Origin: an uncultured Prochlorococcus sp. | GTDB lineage: Bacteria; Cyanobacteriota; Cyanobacteriia; PCC-6307; Cyanobiaceae | Assembly: GCA_902521995.1 (NCBI GenBank) | Contig: CABYTO010000007.1 | Coordinates: 1 to 62,969 of the forward strand | Direction: 5' to 3' | DNA length: 62,969 bases | Part shown: piece after piece, positions 16,080 to 25,139 of the stretch | Layout of the letters: the number at the start of each line of letters is the position of its first letter | How positions within the stretch are numbered: the stretch's first letter is position 1 | Notes under the pieces: model-generated | The model's input: only the letters and a program-made list of their open reading frames with translations | What the model was told of the DNA's origin: nothing | The model's database searches: none | Program-made: the position numbers and the translations under genes

Positions 16080-16382
16080 ATGCATCTTTCACCTCAAGAA
16101 AAGGATAAGTTATTGATTTTTTCTGCTGCGCTTTTAGCTGAAAGAAGGCTTAGTCGAGGTCTTAAGCTTAATTATCCTGAAACAATTGCTTTTTTAAGTT
16201 TTCAAGTTCTTGAAGGAGCACGAGATGGTAAAAGTGTTAGTCAATTGATGTCAGAAGGAACTACCTGGCTTTCAAAATCGCAAGTTATGGAGGGCATTCC
16301 TGAAATGGTTGATGAAGTTCAAATAGAAGCGGTTTTCCCAGATGGCACTAAATTAGTCACTATACACAATCCTATTAATTAG
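16080..16382 (+). CDS. ureA: Urease gamma subunit UreA
   Basis: Smallest structural subunit of the nickel enzyme that splits urea into ammonia and CO2; 100 residues as in other bacteria. It begins [11 protein letters not shown] and contains L-N-Y-P-E-T-I-A, both hallmarks of UreA. The ATG lies 50 bases after ureD and the gene is followed by ureB after 2 bases. Confidence 0.98.
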   Translation: MHLSPQEKDKLLIFSAALLAERRLSRGLKLNYPETIAFLSFQVLEGARDGKSVSQLMSEGTTWLSKSQVMEGIPEMVDEVQIEAVFPDGTKLVTIHNPIN

Positions 16383-16384
16383 TT

Positions 16385-16705
16385 ATGAGTAATTTAATTC
16401 CTGGCGAAATAATTCCTGAACAAGGTGAAATCGAACTAAATGTTAGTAAGCAAGTTAAAACAGTAACTGTTTCTAATTCTGGAGATAGACCCGTGCAAGT
16501 TGGATCTCACTATCATTTTTATGAAGCAAACAATGCTTTAATTTTTGATCGAGAAATAACACATGGTATGCGTCTTGACATTCCTGCAGGAACAGCAATT
16601 AGATTTGAACCGGGTGATACAACAGATGTCAAATTAGTGCCATTTTCAGGTTTAAGAAATGCATATGGTTTTAATTCATTTGTTAATGGTTCTTTAGATA
16701 GTTAA
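16385..16705 (+). CDS. ureB: Urease beta subunit UreB
   Basis: Structural beta subunit, 106 residues, starting M-S-N-L-I-P-G-E-I. The conserved core [12 protein letters not shown] and the later R-F-E-P-G-D-T pattern are present. It forms the alpha-beta-gamma trimer with UreA and UreC in the cytoplasm. It is encoded between ureA (2-base gap) and ureC (4-base gap), so all three are translated from one message. Confidence 0.98.
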   Translation: MSNLIPGEIIPEQGEIELNVSKQVKTVTVSNSGDRPVQVGSHYHFYEANNALIFDREITHGMRLDIPAGTAIRFEPGDTTDVKLVPFSGLRNAYGFNSFVNGSLDS

Positions 16706-16709
16706 AATT

Positions 16710-18419
16710 ATGTCTTATAAAATTGATAGAAAAACTTATGCTCAAACTTACGGACCCACTACCGGAGATAGAGTAAGGCTTGCTGATACCGAACTTTTTA
16801 TAGAAGTAGAAAAGGATTTAACTACATACGGAGATGAAGTTAAATTTGGTGGAGGTAAAGTTATTCGAGATGGGATGGGACAGTCTCAAGTAAGTAGAGC
16901 TGATGGAGCTGTAGATACCGTAATAACTAATGCTTTGATCGTAGATTGGTGGGGAATAATTAAGGGTGATGTGGGTATAAAAGATGGAATGATTTTTGAA
17001 ATTGGTAAGGCCGGCAATCCTGATATCCAGGATAATGTTGATATTGTTATTGGTGCATCAACAGAAGTAATAGCTGGAGAGGGGCATATTCTAACTGCGG
17101 GTTCAATAGATACCCATATTCACTTTATCTGTCCCCAACAAATTGAGACAGCACTAGCCTCTGGAATTACAACCATGTTGGGAGGAGGAACTGGACCTGC
17201 AACTGGTACAAATGCTACCACTTGTACTCCGGGTTCTTTTCATATTTCAAGAATGCTTCAGTCTGCAGAAGCATTTCCCATGAATTTAGGTTTTTTTGGA
17301 AAAGGAAACTCAACAAATGAGAACAATCTTATTGATCAGGTTGAGGCTGGCGCATGTGGATTGAAGCTTCATGAAGATTGGGGAACCACTCCTTCGACAA
17401 TAAATTCTTGTCTAAATGTTGCAGATAAGTTTGACGTGCAAGTATGTATTCATACTGATACTTTGAATGAGGCAGGTTTTGTTGAAGATACCATCAACGC
17501 TATAGCAGGAAGAACTATTCATACTTTTCATACCGAAGGCGCAGGTGGAGGACATGCTCCAGACATTATAAAAATCTGTGGAGAAAAAAATGTTCTTCCT
17601 AGTAGTACGAATCCAACAAGACCTTATACCAGGAACACATTAGAAGAACATCTTGACATGTTAATGGTTTGTCATCATTTAGATTCTAAAATCCCAGAAG
17701 ACATTGCATTTGCTGAATCAAGGATCAGAAGAGAGACTATTGCAGCTGAGGATATCTTGCATGATATAGGTGCCTTTTCAATTATTGCAAGTGATTCTCA
17801 AGCTATGGGAAGAGTTGGTGAAGTAATTACAAGAACTTTTCAAACCGCACATAAAATGAAAGTCCAAAGGGGACCGCTATCGCAGGATTCTGATAGAAAC
17901 GATAATTTTAGAGTAAAGAGATATATTTCTAAAGTAACGATTAATCCTGCAATAGCTCATGGTATTGATAAACATGTTGGTTCTATAGAAAAGGGTAAAA
18001 TTGCGGATTTAGTATTGTGGAAACCTTCCTTTTTTGCGGTAAAGCCTGAATTAGTTGTTAAAGGAGGATCTATAGTTTGGTCCCAAATGGGAGATGCAAA
18101 TGCTTCAATTCCTACTCCAGGTCCTGTACATGGTCGACCTATGTTTGCAAGTTTCGGTCAATCTTTAATTAAGAGTTCTTTTACCTTTTTAAGTAAAAAT
18201 TCAATTGAACAAAATATTCCAAATAAATTAGGCTTACAAAAGAAATGTATTGCCGTAGAAAATACCAGAAATATTAATAAATCAAATTTAAAACTTAATA
18301 CTAAACTACCAAATATTTCAGTTGATCCTCAAACTTATGAAGTTTTTTCTGATGGAGAACTTCTTACTTGTGAACCACTTGATGAAGTTCCAATGGCTCA
18401 AAGGTACTTTTTACTTTAG
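16710..18419 (+). CDS. ureC: Urease alpha subunit UreC (catalytic)
   Basis: Catalytic subunit, 569 residues, amidohydrolase fold. All nickel ligands and active-site residues can be placed: His136 and His138 (H-T-H-I-H), carbamylated Lys219 in G-L-K-L-H-E-D-W-G, His248, His274 and Asp362 in A-S-D-S-Q-A-M-G-R. The mobile-flap Cys321/His322 follow M-V. The enzyme should be active. Its stop overlaps that of the convergent gpgS gene by 4 bases. Reaction: urea to two ammonia plus CO2, feeding GlnA. Confidence 0.98.
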   Translation: MSYKIDRKTYAQTYGPTTGDRVRLADTELFIEVEKDLTTYGDEVKFGGGKVIRDGMGQSQVSRADGAVDTVITNALIVDWWGIIKGDVGIKDGMIFEIGKAGNPDIQDNVDIVIGASTEVIAGEGHILTAGSIDTHIHFICPQQIETALASGITTMLGGGTGPATGTNATTCTPGSFHISRMLQSAEAFPMNLGFFGKGNSTNENNLIDQVEAGACGLKLHEDWGTTPSTINSCLNVADKFDVQVCIHTDTLNEAGFVEDTINAIAGRTIHTFHTEGAGGGHAPDIIKICGEKNVLPSSTNPTRPYTRNTLEEHLDMLMVCHHLDSKIPEDIAFAESRIRRETIAAEDILHDIGAFSIIASDSQAMGRVGEVITRTFQTAHKMKVQRGPLSQDSDRNDNFRVKRYISKVTINPAIAHGIDKHVGSIEKGKIADLVLWKPSFFAVKPELVVKGGSIVWSQMGDANASIPTPGPVHGRPMFASFGQSLIKSSFTFLSKNSIEQNIPNKLGLQKKCIAVENTRNINKSNLKLNTKLPNISVDPQTYEVFSDGELLTCEPLDEVPMAQRYFLL

Positions 18420-19642
18420 AAGTTTTTAATTAATTCTTTTTCTGTTGTCTTTATATCTTGTGAACCAGCAATTGCCAAATCTTCTTGCAGTTTGTTCTCA
18501 CAAGATAGAACTCTTGACCAACTTGGTAATTGTTGTGTCGTAGGGCAAGCTAAGTAATCTTCTGTAGCAGGCCTCAATAGTTTGGCAAATTTTTGTACGG
18601 ATAGTTCTTCTTCATGCCTATCGTATGGAAGTTGATTAACTGCTGAATCTAATCCAAATTGTTTTACCCGATCTTCCCCAACTCTTTTGTAAAGAACTTC
18701 TAAGGTCGCTAGTTGAGTACTTGTTAAGGTCTCTGCTTGATGCTCCATAAGACCTCTTAAAACACTTGAAAGTATTTCTGTACACATTTTTTGTAATCCT
18801 TCTTTAGATGAATCACCAATATTCTTATGTTTATGATCAAACAAACCTAGGTCAACTTGAGCTATTTTGGAGGTTCTTACGTTCCTGTAAACTTCTGATA
18901 ATAAACCTATTTCTAAACCCCAGTCACAAGGAATTCGTAAATTCATAGCAAGGTCTTTAGTGAAAGCAAACTCACCAGCTAATGGATATCTAAATGATTG
19001 AAGATATTGTAAAAAAGGACCCTTCCCCACTAATTGCTCAAGACTTGCCAATAAAGGACCCACAAATAATCTTGTTGCTCTACCTTGCAATTGATTGGTC
19101 TCTAAGGATAATCTGCTGTAAAAAGCCTTTACATATGATATTCCGTATGATTCATCCAGAAGTGGAAGTATCATTCTTGAGGGATACAAAGGACTAAAAG
19201 TTCTAATATCAGCGTCAAAAAGAGCAACAACTTCTGATTTTCTCGTCGCAACACCTATGCCTTGCCAGACAGCCCACCCTTTGCCTGGAGTTCCTAAAAG
19301 TTCTAAGCCATTTTTTTCTTGGCTTTTTAATAGTTCTATTACAGAGGGAGAATTAGTCCATTGAACGTGAACTGGAAATGGCATTGAGTCAAAAAATGAT
19401 TTTGCTGCTTTAACTTGCTCAATAGTTTTTGCAGAGAGAGCAATAACTAATTCATTTAAGCCTGTAAGGTCTTTTAAAACTTCTCTTATGTCTTTTAATG
19501 CTGGACGCTCAAACTCTTCATATAAGCAAGGTATTAATATGCTAGTTGATCTTTTTTTTAGACTTTTGTTTAATTCTTTAAGTAAATTTCTTGTAACACC
19601 ATATTCATGTATTGTTGTGATTAACCCTTGTTGAAAGTCCAT
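18416..19642 (-). CDS. gpgS: Glucosyl-3-phosphoglycerate synthase (GpgS-type glycosyltransferase)
   Basis: Family GT81-like enzyme transferring glucose from an NDP-sugar to 3-phosphoglycerate, the first step of glucosylglycerate synthesis. The 408 residues show a GT-A fold with the metal-binding D143-A-D145 and the downstream S-Y-V-K-A-F-Y-S-R acceptor region. The pattern L-A-G-E-F-A-F and C-D-W-G-L-E-I-G matches known GpgS proteins. The identity is supported by a GpgP-type phosphatase and a GH13_18 phosphorylase next door. The gene converges on ureC (4-base overlap) and diverges from the phosphorylase across 50 bases that hold a perfect 12-base palindrome. Confidence 0.88.
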   Translation of the reverse strand: MDFQQGLITTIHEYGVTRNLLKELNKSLKKRSTSILIPCLYEEFERPALKDIREVLKDLTGLNELVIALSAKTIEQVKAAKSFFDSMPFPVHVQWTNSPSVIELLKSQEKNGLELLGTPGKGWAVWQGIGVATRKSEVVALFDADIRTFSPLYPSRMILPLLDESYGISYVKAFYSRLSLETNQLQGRATRLFVGPLLASLEQLVGKGPFLQYLQSFRYPLAGEFAFTKDLAMNLRIPCDWGLEIGLLSEVYRNVRTSKIAQVDLGLFDHKHKNIGDSSKEGLQKMCTEILSSVLRGLMEHQAETLTSTQLATLEVLYKRVGEDRVKQFGLDSAVNQLPYDRHEEELSVQKFAKLLRPATEDYLACPTTQQLPSWSRVLSCENKLQEDLAIAGSQDIKTTEKELIKNF

Positions 19643-19663
19643 TTTCTAATTGATGTGCAGAAT

Positions 19664-19675
19664 AGTATTAATACT
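19664..19675. promoter_or_regulatory. Palindrome in the gpgS / phosphorylase divergent promoter
   Basis: AGTATTAATACT is a perfect 12-base palindrome, nearly centred in the 50-base gap between the divergent starts at 19642 and 19693. It contains GTA and TAC half-sites but with 4 rather than 8 bases between them, so it is not a standard NtcA site. It may be an operator shared by synthesis and breakdown genes, or a -10 overlap. Confidence 0.3.
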
Positions 19676-19692
19676 TCGTTGATTTTTTCAAA

Positions 19693-21453
19693 GTGAAGCA
19701 AATTGATTCAGAGAAAAAATTAGATAGATTAAAGATTGATAAATTGTTAAAAACAATTTATTCAAATAATACTACAGAAGAAATTAATTTTATTTCAAAT
19801 CAATTATTGCAGATTTTAGATGATTTCTCAGAGAAATCTGCTTATGAAGAAATAAGAGATAAGGAAAGATGGAATGAATCTCATTCTGTTTTGATAACTT
19901 ATGCAGATAGTATTTATAAAAATGGCGAGGCAACTTTAATAACTCTTAGCGAGTTGTTAAGTAAACATTTTGGCAGTCTTTCTAAAGTTGTACATATTCT
20001 TCCTTTTTTGAAATCTACAAGTGATGGAGGTTTTGCAGTTTCAAGTTATGATTCCTTAGAAGAAAAATTTGGTGGTTGGGATGATCTAAAAAGTATTTCT
20101 AAAAATCATGATTTAATGGCTGATTTAGTATTGAACCATATCTCTTCATCTCACCCTTGGGTTCAACAATTTATCAAATCCCAAGAACCGGGTATATCAA
20201 ATGTCTTTTCACCGAAACAAAATCTTGACTGGTCAAATGTTGTAAGGCCAAGGAGTTCATCCTTGTTTTCTCAAATAAATACTGAAGATGGTCCTCAACA
20301 AGTTTGGACAACTTTTGGTCCAGATCAAATTGATTTGAATTGGCATAATCCAAGAATGACTATTGAGTTCTTAGATTTAATTATTACTTATTTATCTAAT
20401 GGAATTAAATGGTTCAGGCTTGATGCTGTAGGTTTTATTTGGAAGGAATCAGGGACAACTTGCTTGCATTTACCAAAAGCACATTCAATTGTGAAACTCT
20501 TAAGAGTTCTTTTAAATAATCTTCTTTATGATGGTGTTTTAATCACTGAAACTAATGTTCCTCAGAAGGAAAATCTATCTTATCTGATTCCTGATGATGA
20601 AGCCCATATGGCATATAATTTTCCATTGCCACCTCTTCTCCTAGAGGCAATTATCACTTCAAGAGCTGATATTCTAAACTCATGGATTTTTGATTGGCCC
20701 ACATTACCTGAGGATACAACTTTATTTAATTTCACTGCATCGCACGATGGTGTTGGGCTAAGAGCTCTTGAGGGTTTAATGAATGATCAGAGAATTAAAG
20801 ATTTATTAATTAATTGTGAGAAAAGAGGTGGACTAGTAAGTCATAGACGTTTATCAAATGGTGATGATAAACCTTATGAATTGAACATTAGTTGGTGGAG
20901 CGCAATGGAAGACTCCAGTAGAGATTCTAAAAGATTTCAATATGAGAGATTTATTTTAAGTCAATTATTAGTAATGGCTCTAAAAGGGGTTCCTGCTTTT
21001 TATTTACCCGCATTACTAGCTTCAGAAAACGATATCAAAAGTTTTTCTATGACAGGTCAAAGAAGAGACCTGAATAGAGAAAAATTTAAATCAGAAAATC
21101 TTTTAGCGGTTATAAATAATCCTGAATCTAATGCTAATAAAAACTTAAAATATCTTCGTAATGCTATGGATGTCAGATCTCAATTAAAACAATTTCACCC
21201 CTGTTCGGAAATGAAATGTTTGTCTAAAGGTAGAAGTGATATTGTTGTAATAAAAAGAAGTAAAGGTCCTGAGTCTGTTTTTGCAATTCATAATATGACT
21301 GAAAATAAAATTAATTATCAATTGAATGATAATGATCTGCCAAAAATAATTGATAATGATTTCAATACCAAAGATTTTTTAACATCTACTAAATATAATT
21401 GCAAAAATATAAGTCTTGATCCTTTTCAAGTAATTTGGCTTAGTGCTTTATAA
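19693..21453 (+). CDS. GH13_18 sugar phosphorylase, likely glucosylglycerate phosphorylase
   Basis: A 586-residue alpha-amylase-type phosphorylase related to sucrose phosphorylase. Catalytic residues are clear: nucleophile Asp244 in F-R-L-D-A-V-G, acid/base Glu286 in I-T-E-T-N-V-P, and stabilising Asp352 in S-H-D-G-V-G. Start is GTG at 19693. Subfamily members act on sucrose or on glucosylglycerate. The latter (glucosylglycerate + phosphate to glucose-1-phosphate + D-glycerate) is inferred here because the gene sits between gpgS and gpgP and two genes before a D-glycerate kinase. Sucrose phosphorylase, the usual automatic annotation, cannot be excluded from sequence alone. Confidence 0.85.
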   Translation: MKQIDSEKKLDRLKIDKLLKTIYSNNTTEEINFISNQLLQILDDFSEKSAYEEIRDKERWNESHSVLITYADSIYKNGEATLITLSELLSKHFGSLSKVVHILPFLKSTSDGGFAVSSYDSLEEKFGGWDDLKSISKNHDLMADLVLNHISSSHPWVQQFIKSQEPGISNVFSPKQNLDWSNVVRPRSSSLFSQINTEDGPQQVWTTFGPDQIDLNWHNPRMTIEFLDLIITYLSNGIKWFRLDAVGFIWKESGTTCLHLPKAHSIVKLLRVLLNNLLYDGVLITETNVPQKENLSYLIPDDEAHMAYNFPLPPLLLEAIITSRADILNSWIFDWPTLPEDTTLFNFTASHDGVGLRALEGLMNDQRIKDLLINCEKRGGLVSHRRLSNGDDKPYELNISWWSAMEDSSRDSKRFQYERFILSQLLVMALKGVPAFYLPALLASENDIKSFSMTGQRRDLNREKFKSENLLAVINNPESNANKNLKYLRNAMDVRSQLKQFHPCSEMKCLSKGRSDIVVIKRSKGPESVFAIHNMTENKINYQLNDNDLPKIIDNDFNTKDFLTSTKYNCKNISLDPFQVIWLSAL

Positions 21454-21455
21454 AA

Positions 21456-22253
21456 ATGATAGAAAATTCCTCTGTTTGGGTAGTAAGTGATGTAGATGGA
21501 ACTTTAATGGATCATTCTTATGATTTATCACCTGCAAGAGAAACTATAAAAAAACTACAAAAATTATCTATACCTATAATTCTTTGTACAAGCAAAACCG
21601 CTTCTGAAGTAAAAGTTATTAGAAAGGAACTTAACTTGACGGATCCTTATATTGTTGAGAATGGTGCGGCAATATATGGTGAATCTCTTAAAAAAGTGAA
21701 TGGAGAAATTATTCTTGGAATAAAATACGAATCTCTTGAAGAAATCTTAAATTTTATTTCTAATGAAATCGATTATAAACTTACTCCTCTTAATAATCTC
21801 ACTGATCAAGAAGCAACTAATCTAACTGGTTTAGAGGGTAACTCATTGAACTTAATGCGTGATAGGCATTGGAGCATGCCCTTTTTGAATCCGCCAAGTT
21901 ATTTAGAAGAGAAAATAATTAACTGCTGTAAAAAATTTAATGTTGATATTTTTAAGGGAAATAGAATGAGTCACTTATTATCTACAGATTCTAATAAAGG
22001 TAAAGCAATAAATGCTCTTAAAGAATATTCAAATATTAAAGATATTGAAATTATAGGTTTGGGTGATTCTCCTAATGATTTGCCTCTACTTTTAAACTCA
22101 GATATTAAAATTGTTATTCCTGGAATTAATGGACCTAACTTAAATTTACTAGATCAATTAAAAAATTTAAAATTTACTTTAGCTTCAGAACCAAATGGAT
22201 ATGGTTGGAAAAACGAAATAAATAAATTGATAAATAAGCGAAAACTAAGTTAG
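21456..22253 (+). CDS. gpgP: Glucosyl-3-phosphoglycerate phosphatase (HAD-IIB, MPGP-like)
   Basis: A 265-residue HAD-superfamily phosphatase of the mannosyl/glucosyl-3-phosphoglycerate phosphatase group. The nucleophile motif is D12-V-D14-G-T, the Ser/Thr motif lies near C-T-S-K-T-A-S-E, and the metal motif is G-L-G-D-S-P-N-D. The E-N-G-A-A-I-Y segment is typical of this subfamily. It should remove phosphate from glucosyl-3-phosphoglycerate to give glucosylglycerate. It begins 2 bases after the phosphorylase gene and is followed by the kinase gene after 4, so the three are one operon. Confidence 0.88.
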   Translation: MIENSSVWVVSDVDGTLMDHSYDLSPARETIKKLQKLSIPIILCTSKTASEVKVIRKELNLTDPYIVENGAAIYGESLKKVNGEIILGIKYESLEEILNFISNEIDYKLTPLNNLTDQEATNLTGLEGNSLNLMRDRHWSMPFLNPPSYLEEKIINCCKKFNVDIFKGNRMSHLLSTDSNKGKAINALKEYSNIKDIEIIGLGDSPNDLPLLLNSDIKIVIPGINGPNLNLLDQLKNLKFTLASEPNGYGWKNEINKLINKRKLS

Positions 22254-22257
22254 AAAT

Positions 22258-23202
22258 ATGAAGGATTTAGATATTAATTTTCCTCTTGATAAATTTGAAA
22301 AATTGATTATTGATATTGGCTGGAAATCCTTGGAAGATTGGTTCAATTTTTGGAATAAACAAAGAAATATTCTTTCAATTGATCAATATTGGAACAATAA
22401 GGCAAGTGATGATTGGATTTGGGGTTTAGCTTTGCCTATTTTATCTCAGGCTTATAGATTTCATAATAATTTTTCTAATAGAAAAATTATTGGGATATCA
22501 GCTCTCCCTGGAACAGGCAAAACAACCTTAGGTAAGTGGCTTGAGGCAATATCCTTAAATTTAAATTTCAAAATTGCTGTTATTTCTATTGATGATTTTT
22601 ATCTCCCTTCTGATGAAATGAAATTAGCAATTAAAAATAACCCTTGGAATGTATCAAGAGGTTTTCCTGGTAGTCATTCAGTAAAATTAATGTATGAAAA
22701 ATTATCAAATTGGAAAATAAATGGAAAGTTAAATGTACCTGTTTTTGATAAATCACTTAGGAATGGCTTAGGAGATAGATCTCATTGGAGATTTGATAAT
22801 CCTGATTTAGTAATTCTTGAGGGGTGGTTTTTAGGAATTGAACCTTGTTCAATTTATGTTAAAGATCAACATATACAGTCAACAGACTTAAGTCCAAAGG
22901 AATCTTCTTACACATTAAAAATTCAAAATAATTTGAAAGAATATTTAGATGTTTGGGGTTTAATAGACAATATTTGGCATTTAAAGCCAGTGAAGTTTGA
23001 ATATATGAATATGTGGAAGACCTTTCAAGAAAAAGAAATGCTTTTACAGAAAGGCAATGCTCTTCAAGATGAGAAATTATCTCATTTCTTGAGGATGCTT
23101 AATGTTTCTATTCCCCGAAAAAGTTTTGATTTTATAAATTCTTATGCGCTTTTATTAATTGATCAAGAAAGAAATTTAATTGAGGCTGGATTAAATTTGT
23201 AG
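22258..23202 (+). CDS. D-glycerate 3-kinase (GLYK type)
   Basis: A 314-residue P-loop kinase resembling plant-type glycerate kinase and distant from the bacterial GlxK/GarK families. The P-loop is L-P-G-T-G-K-T-T (83-90). Downstream are S-I-D-D-F-Y-L (Walker-B-like) and R-G-F-P-G-S-H, the family's substrate signature, then V-P-V-F-D-K-S. It makes 3-phosphoglycerate from D-glycerate. This step ends photorespiration and would also recover the glycerate released by glucosylglycerate phosphorylase. The operon position favours the second role, but the enzyme probably serves both. Confidence 0.88.
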   Translation: MKDLDINFPLDKFEKLIIDIGWKSLEDWFNFWNKQRNILSIDQYWNNKASDDWIWGLALPILSQAYRFHNNFSNRKIIGISALPGTGKTTLGKWLEAISLNLNFKIAVISIDDFYLPSDEMKLAIKNNPWNVSRGFPGSHSVKLMYEKLSNWKINGKLNVPVFDKSLRNGLGDRSHWRFDNPDLVILEGWFLGIEPCSIYVKDQHIQSTDLSPKESSYTLKIQNNLKEYLDVWGLIDNIWHLKPVKFEYMNMWKTFQEKEMLLQKGNALQDEKLSHFLRMLNVSIPRKSFDFINSYALLLIDQERNLIEAGLNL

Positions 23203-23292
23203 CATTTTCTAATTTTCTTTTTTTTCAGTAATTTTTTATACATTTTTTATAGTTCTTAATGGTGTTTAATTGAACATATTTTATATTTAGGG

Positions 23293-23520
23293 ATGGTTGA
23301 GTTTTCTTACAAAAATGAAGGCTGTAGGATGGTTGTTTTGAGATGTATTGGCCCATCAAATTTTTTCTTAGAGAGAGTCTTATTTCCAACTGACATTCTT
23401 ACTTTTATGGCCCCAAATGATTCAAGAGTTGAAATCTGGGGAAATGAATTATATGGCCCTAAGTTGGAAGAAAGAATAAGAATTTCTGCTGATAATGAAG
23501 ATTCGACTTTAGTTGCATAG
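23293..23520 (+). CDS. DUF1830-family protein, 75 aa
   Basis: A 75-residue protein of a small cyanobacterial family of unknown function. It has the conserved V-L-R-C-I-G-P-S-N-F-F-L-E-R-V-L-F-P stretch and a W-G-N-E-L-Y-G end. ATG start at 23293; no membrane segment or signal peptide. It stands alone between the glycerate-kinase gene and a pair of single-helix membrane ORFs. Confidence 0.8.
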   Translation: MVEFSYKNEGCRMVVLRCIGPSNFFLERVLFPTDILTFMAPNDSRVEIWGNELYGPKLEERIRISADNEDSTLVA

Positions 23521-23609
23521 AACGGATATTATCTAATTGTCTTCGAGTCAAAATTTTTTACAAATACCTTGTTTTTATTGATATTATCAAACTAGTTTTA
23601 GTTTTATAG

Positions 23610-23735
23610 ATGTCTTATTTTTCTTCCTTTGCTATAGGCGGTTTTGTTCCTTCTGCAGCTATAGCTGGAGTTTTACTCTTAGTTGGGTTAGGAGCCTTCT
23701 TTTATCTTGGGATTAAAGGACCAACAGATTATTAA
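23610..23735 (+). CDS. Single-TM small membrane protein, 41 aa
   Basis: ATG at 23610. A short polar start, one Gly/Ala-rich membrane helix (about residues 8-33, with G-G-F-V-P-S-A-A-I-A-G) and the tail G-I-K-G-P-T-D-Y. The size and composition resemble low-molecular-mass subunits of thylakoid complexes (Psb, Psa, Pet, Ndh small subunits). I cannot match it to a named one: it is not PetN, PsbM, PsaI or PsaM by sequence. A second membrane ORF follows 64 bases later. Confidence 0.6.
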   Translation: MSYFSSFAIGGFVPSAAIAGVLLLVGLGAFFYLGIKGPTDY

Positions 23736-23799
23736 ACATGAAGTTTTTGATCAAATTGTAATTTTAATTTTTGATAACCCGCTTGAATAAGTTAACACT

Positions 23800-23934
23800 A
23801 TGGATTTAACAACTATTTTATTTATATTAAGTTTGCCTTTCGTTTTATTAACAGTTTATTTTGGGACAAAAAATGATTTTTACGAGAGTGAAAACTATAA
23901 AGGTGATGGTTGTGCTCACGATGTTAAAAGGTAA
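23800..23934 (+). CDS. Single-TM small membrane protein, 44 aa
   Basis: ATG at 23800; one hydrophobic helix (about residues 4-21), then a polar tail with Y-F-G-T-K-N-D-F-Y and a C-A-H near the end. The strongly patterned tail suggests a conserved protein. Like the 41-residue neighbour it could be a small thylakoid-complex subunit or assembly factor; no family is recognised. Its stop is 8 bases from the stop of the convergent frameshifted gene. Confidence 0.55.
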   Translation: MDLTTILFILSLPFVLLTVYFGTKNDFYESENYKGDGCAHDVKR

Positions 23935-23942
23935 CTTTATTA

Positions 23943-24214
23943 CTAATCACCTCTAAATACACATGTCCATCTACTATCAAATTGCCAAACTGGTTTGTAT
24001 ATTTCATTAGTAATCTTTTCGCCTGCTTTATTACATGTATCTAAATCTTTCATGGGAATAGAATGTAAGGAAGGACTTGTTATTCCACTAACCTCTGGCC
24101 TTCCTCCAGGCCCTTGTCTATAAGTTCCAATAATTAACCAATACTTAGCTTTCGCAGAACCAGAAAAGATTGAGGAAAGAAGAAAAAATAATATTAAGAT
24201 AGATTTTTTTTCAT
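23943..24214 (-). pseudogene. Secreted protein gene with apparent 1-base frameshift in a poly-A tract
   Basis: Downstream of the tract one frame runs cleanly to a TAG at 23943. It encodes the rest of a signal peptide and about 70 mature residues with K-Y-W-L-I-I-G-T-Y-R-Q-G-P-G-G and W-Q-F-D-S-R-W-T-C, which look conserved. In that frame there is no ATG, GTG or TTG before an upstream TAA. The natural start, ATG at 24214-24212, is followed by eight A; with nine the reading would be M-K-K-K-S-I-L-I-L-F-F, a textbook signal peptide of a 90-residue protein. Sequencing error, recent decay and slippage are all possible. Confidence 0.6.
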
Positions 24215-24281
24215 TTTTCCATACTACCTTTTAATTTTTAAATGTAAATTGCTATTAATTAAATAGGTAATTTAATAATTT

Positions 24282-25082
24282 TTGGAATATTTAAAATTTG
24301 TTTTATATGGATTAATTCAAGGGTTGACTGAATTTATCCCTGTAAGTAGTACAGCTCATTTGAAAATTTTATCTCTTTTTTTAGGTATCGATGATCCTGG
24401 AGCATCTTTGTCCGCCACTATTCAACTTGGCAGTGTTTTAGCATTGGCTTTGTATTTTAGGAATGATATTTTTAGTTTCAGAAGTCAATCATCTCAAAAA
24501 TTTCTTGAATATCTCTTAAATGAAAGATTATTAAGGTCTATTTTGATTGGTACGATCCCAATTGTTTTATTTGGGGGGAGTATAAAAATATTTATCCCTT
24601 CCTTCTTTGAAAACGTTCTCCGTTCAAATTTATCAATAGCATTGGTCTCATTTCTAATGGCTTTTTTTATGTACTTGGCAGATAATTCGAAAAGAGGTTC
24701 TATTAATATTAAAAACCATAATTATTCAGATAGTTTTTTGATAGGTTTCTTTCAGGCATTTTCCATTTTCCCAGGTGTTTCAAGATCGGGGGTTACTATT
24801 TCTAGCGCTCTAATATCAGGATGGGAAAGAGCCGATGCTGTGAAATTTTCTTTTCTTTTAGGGCTGCCAGCTATCTCTCTTGCTGCGATTGTTGAGTTTA
24901 TTTCTTCTTTTAATGATTTTTTTTCATTGGGTTTCCTCCCTCTTTTAGTTGGTCTTATTACTACATTTTTGTCATCTTTACTAGCTATAGATGTCTTATT
25001 AAAGTATTTTGCTTCAAATGGGTTGAAAATATTTATTATCTATCGAGTTATTTTTGGTGTAGTAATTCTTTTGAATTTATAA
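24282..25082 (+). CDS. uppP: Undecaprenyl-diphosphatase UppP (BacA)
   Basis: Integral membrane enzyme that recycles the C55-PP lipid carrier of peptidoglycan and other surface polymers. The 266 residues contain about eight membrane segments and the two family motifs: G-L-I-Q-G-L-T-E-F-I-P-V-S-S-T-A-H (residues 10-26) and P-G-V-S-R-S-G-V-T-I-S near 165. Start is TTG at 24282, giving the usual M-E-Y-L-K start region; no ATG gives a complete first motif. It is divergent from the frameshifted secretory gene. Confidence 0.95.
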   Translation: MEYLKFVLYGLIQGLTEFIPVSSTAHLKILSLFLGIDDPGASLSATIQLGSVLALALYFRNDIFSFRSQSSQKFLEYLLNERLLRSILIGTIPIVLFGGSIKIFIPSFFENVLRSNLSIALVSFLMAFFMYLADNSKRGSINIKNHNYSDSFLIGFFQAFSIFPGVSRSGVTISSALISGWERADAVKFSFLLGLPAISLAAIVEFISSFNDFFSLGFLPLLVGLITTFLSSLLAIDVLLKYFASNGLKIFIIYRVIFGVVILLNL

Positions 25083-25139
25083 TTGGATGAAAAAAAAATT
25101 TTTTCAATTGTGTTAAGGTTTTAAAAAAAATTCTTTCTA

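Noticed and set aside
25081..25109. A/T hairpin after uppP as a terminator
   Set aside because: The stem is nearly all A-T, with a bulge, and is not followed by a separate T run; the only T tract is part of the stem. Not enough to call.
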